DNA from: Elysia marginata
Lineage: Eukaryota; Mollusca; Gastropoda; Plakobranchidae
DNA: 23,011 nucleotides
Direction: 5' to 3'
Assembly (NCBI GenBank): GCA_019649035.1
Contig: BMAT01005613.1
Span: 342,340-365,350 of the forward strand
A program made the position numbers and the translations under genes. Positions 13,101 to 18,582 of the stretch are shown piece by piece. The stretch's first letter is position 1. Each line of letters begins with the position of its first letter. Below the pieces are notes generated by a model that was not told the origin of the DNA, did no database searches, and was given only the letters and a program-made list of their open reading frames with translations.

Positions 13101-16100
13101 CGCTTACAGCCTCTCAAAATTTTAATTGGAAACTGAGCTATGGTTGGTAAAAAAAAAAATTATATCCTTTTGCCGACTTTTGAAACATTTGCCTTCATAG
13201 CCCTGATACTCAAGAACCATTACCAGCAACTGTAGACTCAAAGTCTGCAGCTGCCTAACAATTCAAATTCATGGCTAAATTACCTCTCTGCCATGTCTCA
13301 AAGTAACAAATGCATGGCACATCTACTGACACATCACTATTGCTTACCTCAAACTGATCCAGGTGATCTCCTTCTGTGATGTAATAGGTCACATCAGCAT
13401 TAGCATCCAAGTCGTTGTCTTCTGTCTCGAGTTGGAGAAGCACTGTGCCAGACAAAGCTCCTTCATTCACTGCTGTTGCATAGCCTGATACACTTCCACC
13501 TCTCTGTATTGTACGTAGCAAAGGAAGGGTGTACATGAGGAGTTATATTATATATCCCTCTTGTGAAACAAAAAAATCAATTTATTAAGAGAATGTACTG
13601 AACAAAGCATAATTATCACAATTTAAAAATTGCCAATCAGGTTCAGAAATTAAATGATGCATAGAATGATTTGCATGTAACATCATTAACTATTTTTAAA
13701 AACAAAATGTTTGCTCAAGTCTAAATTGATAAGAAATTAGACTTTCTTCTTCTAATCTCACCCCTAACATAAAGAGAATACTTAAATTATAAACATTGTG
13801 TTATAATTATTTATACATTTGGATTCTCAAAAGCCCTGTCCTGTACATGAGGTCTTTTAAAGTCATTCAAAATTAGATGAAACTTCATTAAAAAAACTAT
13901 TATTTCATAATGAAGGTGAATAATAATATTCTCAAGTCATTTAACAAAAATAATAAAAGATGCTCAAATTGCTTTTATCAACACACACCTTGAAAGTTGG
14001 AGCATTGTCATTTATATCTGTGACTTTGATGAGCACACTGGTGGTTGCCGTCAGTGACACATCAGACCTGCGACCCAATCTGTCAGGAGTATCCCACACA
14101 ATCACACTCAAATTGTAGAATGAGCGTGTCTCACGGTCCAAAGGGGTCAGCAGAGTTATCCAACCTGAGTCAGAGTTCACGGAAAATACTGAGGAGAGCT
14201 CCTCACTTCCAGGATAGATGGCATACCTGCAAAACGGGTCCGGCACACAAAAAAGAGATTGATGATTTCATAAAACACACTCCATTTATAAATTTCTGGC
14301 TAGGTAAACTTTTAATATAAAAAGGTGTGCTTGACTTCAGTTACTCAATTAAAAATTAAACTGTTTGTCTATGTAAAAAGTAACAGGCTTTTGACAATAT
14401 CAACTGATTTTTCTTTACACTGTGTCAATCAATGAATTGTCATAACTTGAAACAATTAAAATTAATACTTGGACCTTATGAATAATGAGACGAAGGTCAA
14501 AATAAAAAAAAAAAATTTTCACATGAAAGAGAAAAAGATTAATACCAAAAGCAAAGGCTTGGAGTCAGGTTACTTCATACACAGCTTGTTTTGAGTAAGA
14601 AACAAGCTCATGTTAATGTAAGCCAAAGATATGTATAAAGTGATAACTAAAGTGACTCACCTCAAAGAAATCACCTGTACATCTGCATCTAATGCCTGAA
14701 CTTGTATTATCGAGTGTTGCGCTGGGGCATCCTCTGGTACAGTCACCTCATATGGTGAGCAGGTAAACTGAGGGAGGTTATCATTGACATCTCCAACCTG
14801 GTAAGTAAGCAAACAGGTTCTAGAGAATTAAAACTGAGACCCAATAGATTTTCAATGAAACCCCTGTGACATTTTACTTTTCAAGTGGTTTCGTCCATAA
14901 AAAAAAATTTTTTTTTTAGTTTGTTTCCATTTTTATTTGCTCCCAAAATTTTCAAATAATTAAGCGGGAGATGATCAGGGGGAAAAATTAAGGCTGACTT
15001 ATTAAAATGATTACGCTGCTTTGGTAAAATGGCATTAGGACTAAAACAGCATACCTGCACGGTGACTTTCATATAGTCCACAAGAGGTGGAGAACCATCT
15101 GTTTCAGCTCTCACTGTCAGATGGTACTCTGGGGTTGTCTCACGGTCGAGGCGACGCCTCAATTGTATCTGACCTTGATTGCTCATGCTGAAGGTTGGAG
15201 GCTGGTTGGTGGCATTGGTAAAGCCTGGGACTAGAGAGTGAATGATTCCTGGTTTTCCCCGAGCCCTCACAGTCGCTATAATTGTGCCCACCTGATATAA
15301 AGAGAAAGAGGCCAAGTTTACAGCAATATGAAAATGCATGATAAGAAACAAACAAGTTAAAGGCTTGAGTCACAAAAAAAACCCTTTTAGTCTCTTTTCT
15401 TAAATCACTAAGTTCTCTGATAAAATATTTGTTATTATAAAAAATAAGGTTGCAACTGAAAGCTCAAAGTAGTTAAATCCGAAATCAGGTAACAGCAATT
15501 TGAGAAACAAATTGGCTTTAAAGCCTCACCTGCTCGTTTTCATTTACAATGAAGAGTCTCTCCTTTTGCCTGAATCTCGGAGGTTCATCATCCTTGCCCA
15601 AAACTAAAATTTCCACAGGTGCATGACTTTCTTGAGGAGGGTTTCCTTTGTCGACGACTCGTACAAAAAACTGGTACAATTTATTTTCTGGAGATAACAG
15701 ACAAATTGACTCAAGATGATATTGATATTGAAATATTATGGGGAATATATACAATGTAATTAGTATTATAAAAAGACTCAATTAAAAGAAAAGATAGACA
15801 GACTAGCAAAAAGCAAAAAAAAAAGTTTTTTTTAACCCAAACAATCCCATATTACTTCGAAAAAATATTTTGTCACAAAAATTTCACTGTAGCAATCTAG
15901 AAAGATGAACTTTATAAATCAAGGACATCACAAAGATTAGGGACAAAAAGATACTAAAACATTGTAAGCTTACCGAAGGCTTAGTTTTGAAAATATGTGG
16001 TGCTGCCTCCCTAAATTCAATGGAAGTTGTCAGGTTAAAAAAATTAAGAATTGAAACTATTTAATTTATTTTTTTAAATTTGTTGTTTTAGTTTACCATA

Positions 16101-18543
16101 TGGTTCTAGGGAAGCCTTAGTCCTCAGTTCACCAGACTCCATATTGAGGTCAAATAGCTCTGAGATGCTTGTATCTTCATGAATGTTGTAGAGCAAATCT
16201 GCATTGCTGCCCTCGTCTTTGTCAAAGGCCTCAAACTGAAAATTACAAAAGAGTTGTTTATTGCATTTGCAAATAATTATTTGGGACTCAAATTTATGTT
16301 TTGTGAACTTAGCATAATTATTCTTTTAATACACAAAAAAAAGAAACTACTTGAAAAAACCTTTACACTTACAAATTGTATACAGAAGAAAAACATGTGT
16401 ATTAATTGAGCATAAAAATTACCATTTTGCATATTATAAATCAAGGTTAGAGAGCAAAACGCATGGACCATTTTTTCTAATGTATGCAGTCAAAGACATA
16501 GGTTTTAATAGAGACTGGACAATTAAGATAAGCATATACAAAAAAAAATGATTATTAAACCATTGTTTTTGTTTTCATATTATTTCACAAAAAATTGCAT
16601 TACAATCTAATTCACTTCCAATTACGCTTTGCCTTAGAGCACTACCTTCAACACAGTTGTCCCAATATCAGCATTATAAGGCACCACAGCATGAAACTCT
16701 CGCATCACAAACTGAGGCATGTTATCATTAACATCCCGCACTTGGACTAGCACTTTTCCATAGCCTGTGCGACCTCCATTGTCCTGAGCAGACACTGTGA
16801 AGGAGAACTGAGCTGTCTCTTCCCTATCTAAGGCTCTGTTTGCTGTGATGTCACCTGGAGCAGAAATACAAGACAAGTAAGAAATGTACAATATGTGATA
16901 GTTTAATGATGTCTAATATGAAAAGCAAATTGTGAATTGCAAAAAAATATAATTTTTTAAAAAATATTATAAACTTATTTTACATACCAATAAAGGCAAT
17001 AAAACATTAGCATTCAACCTTTGAATATTTTTATAGAAACAATAATGTTCCAAATACTTTATAGAAACAAAGCTAAACTTTAAAGTCTAAATGAGGTAAA
17101 ATCAGCAAATCAAACAGTGATAAAAAAACAAGATGACATGAATTTTGCCAATAGTTATAACATACAGCTGTTACCTGTATCAGCATCAATGCTGAATATA
17201 TTTCTTATTTCATCATTCAGGATGGAGTAAGACATCATGCCATAATTGCCACGGTCTGAGTCCACAGCCAAGGCCCTGACAATGACATTGTTTTCACCAT
17301 AGGATGATCCCTCTGTGACATCTGTTGTAAATTGATCTTTGATAAACTTGGGCGAGTGCAAGTTTGCATTCCTCACACCCACTGCAACGCGGGTGAAGCT
17401 TGTGAAGACGCCATCACTGACAGAGATGTTAAGTGTGTAAGCTGGGTCAAGGACTGGCCGCCGCTGCTCTGATAAGGAGATAGTCCCAATTGCTGGATCA
17501 ATTGTAAACGTTCCATGCTCATCACCTTCAACAATGCTGCAAAAGAGAGTGTGTTTCTATAATATTTCAGTTCCTCACCTATTTTCCTGCCACTTGTTTA
17601 AATCAATGGCAGTTTAAAAGAATCCTTACAACAGAAACTAAAAAAACAATCTTAAGTGATATTACATTATCAACCAAAGATAAATGTAACTGAGAAAAAA
17701 TTTAGAGATTGTCTTTAGGTACACATTTTTAGCATTGTCTGCTTTCCATATCCATCTACAATGGGTTGCACATTTCTTTTTTTATTTCATTTTGTTTCTG
17801 CTCCCCTATCACATCATAAGCCTTTGCTAAGTATGGCTTATTAACAAAGAAAAGTCAAAGTTCCAAACCTGTATGTTAGCTTGGCAGTATCTGTTTCATC
17901 TGGGTCAAAAGCTATGACCTTAAAAACAAGCTGACCCCGGCTTGCAGGTTCACTGATATAGCAGTCATAGGAAGGTTGAGTGAATACCGGTGTGTTGTCA
18001 TTCAAATCAAGAACCTGTAAATCAAGTTTTAGGTATTTTTATTATCCAATTTACATCACAAAATTTTCAAAAAAGACTGCAATACTCACATATGTTTGTT
18101 TCCATACAGAATTTTTATTTGTAAAATGAAGTTAAAAAATAATAAAAAAGGGCAGTTTCTTAGCATGTTTGATGAAAGCTCTAAAAAAGTACAGGCCTCA
18201 CTAGTACACTTTTCTTACCAAGGCCATCGCAATGTAAACAGAGTTTTACATAGAAAAGAGTCAAAACAATATTGTTTTGCTGAGGGGGCAGCGTGGTGGA
18301 GTAGTTAGCGCGTCGGACTCGAGATCTGGAGGTTGCGGGTTCGATTCCCGACCATGCCATGTTGCAATTGCCTTGGGAAAGCAATTTACCCTAACTTTCC
18401 CCAGTCCACCCACCTGTAAAATGGGTACCCAGCTACTGGTCTGCTGGGGCATTAGTGGCGCTGCTCTGTGGCGACACAGTTAAGCTGAGTAACGAAGACA
18501 AATTTCCCGAAAGGGATTAATATAGTGTATAAAAAAAAAAAAA

Positions 18544-18582
<39 letters not shown>

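Noticed and set aside
14045-14320. Open frame of 91 codons on the plus strand
   Set aside because: Antisense to cadherin 27; no recognisable protein.
14661-14683. Alternative donor CAG|GTGATT inside exon j
   Set aside because: It would break frame with exon k; the GTGAGT donor keeps it and gives a normal repeat.
18286-18358. Possible tRNA gene
   Set aside because: A and B boxes are present, but the 5' part does not pair as a tRNA and the sequence runs straight into a CORE-like body and poly(A), so it is the head of a SINE.
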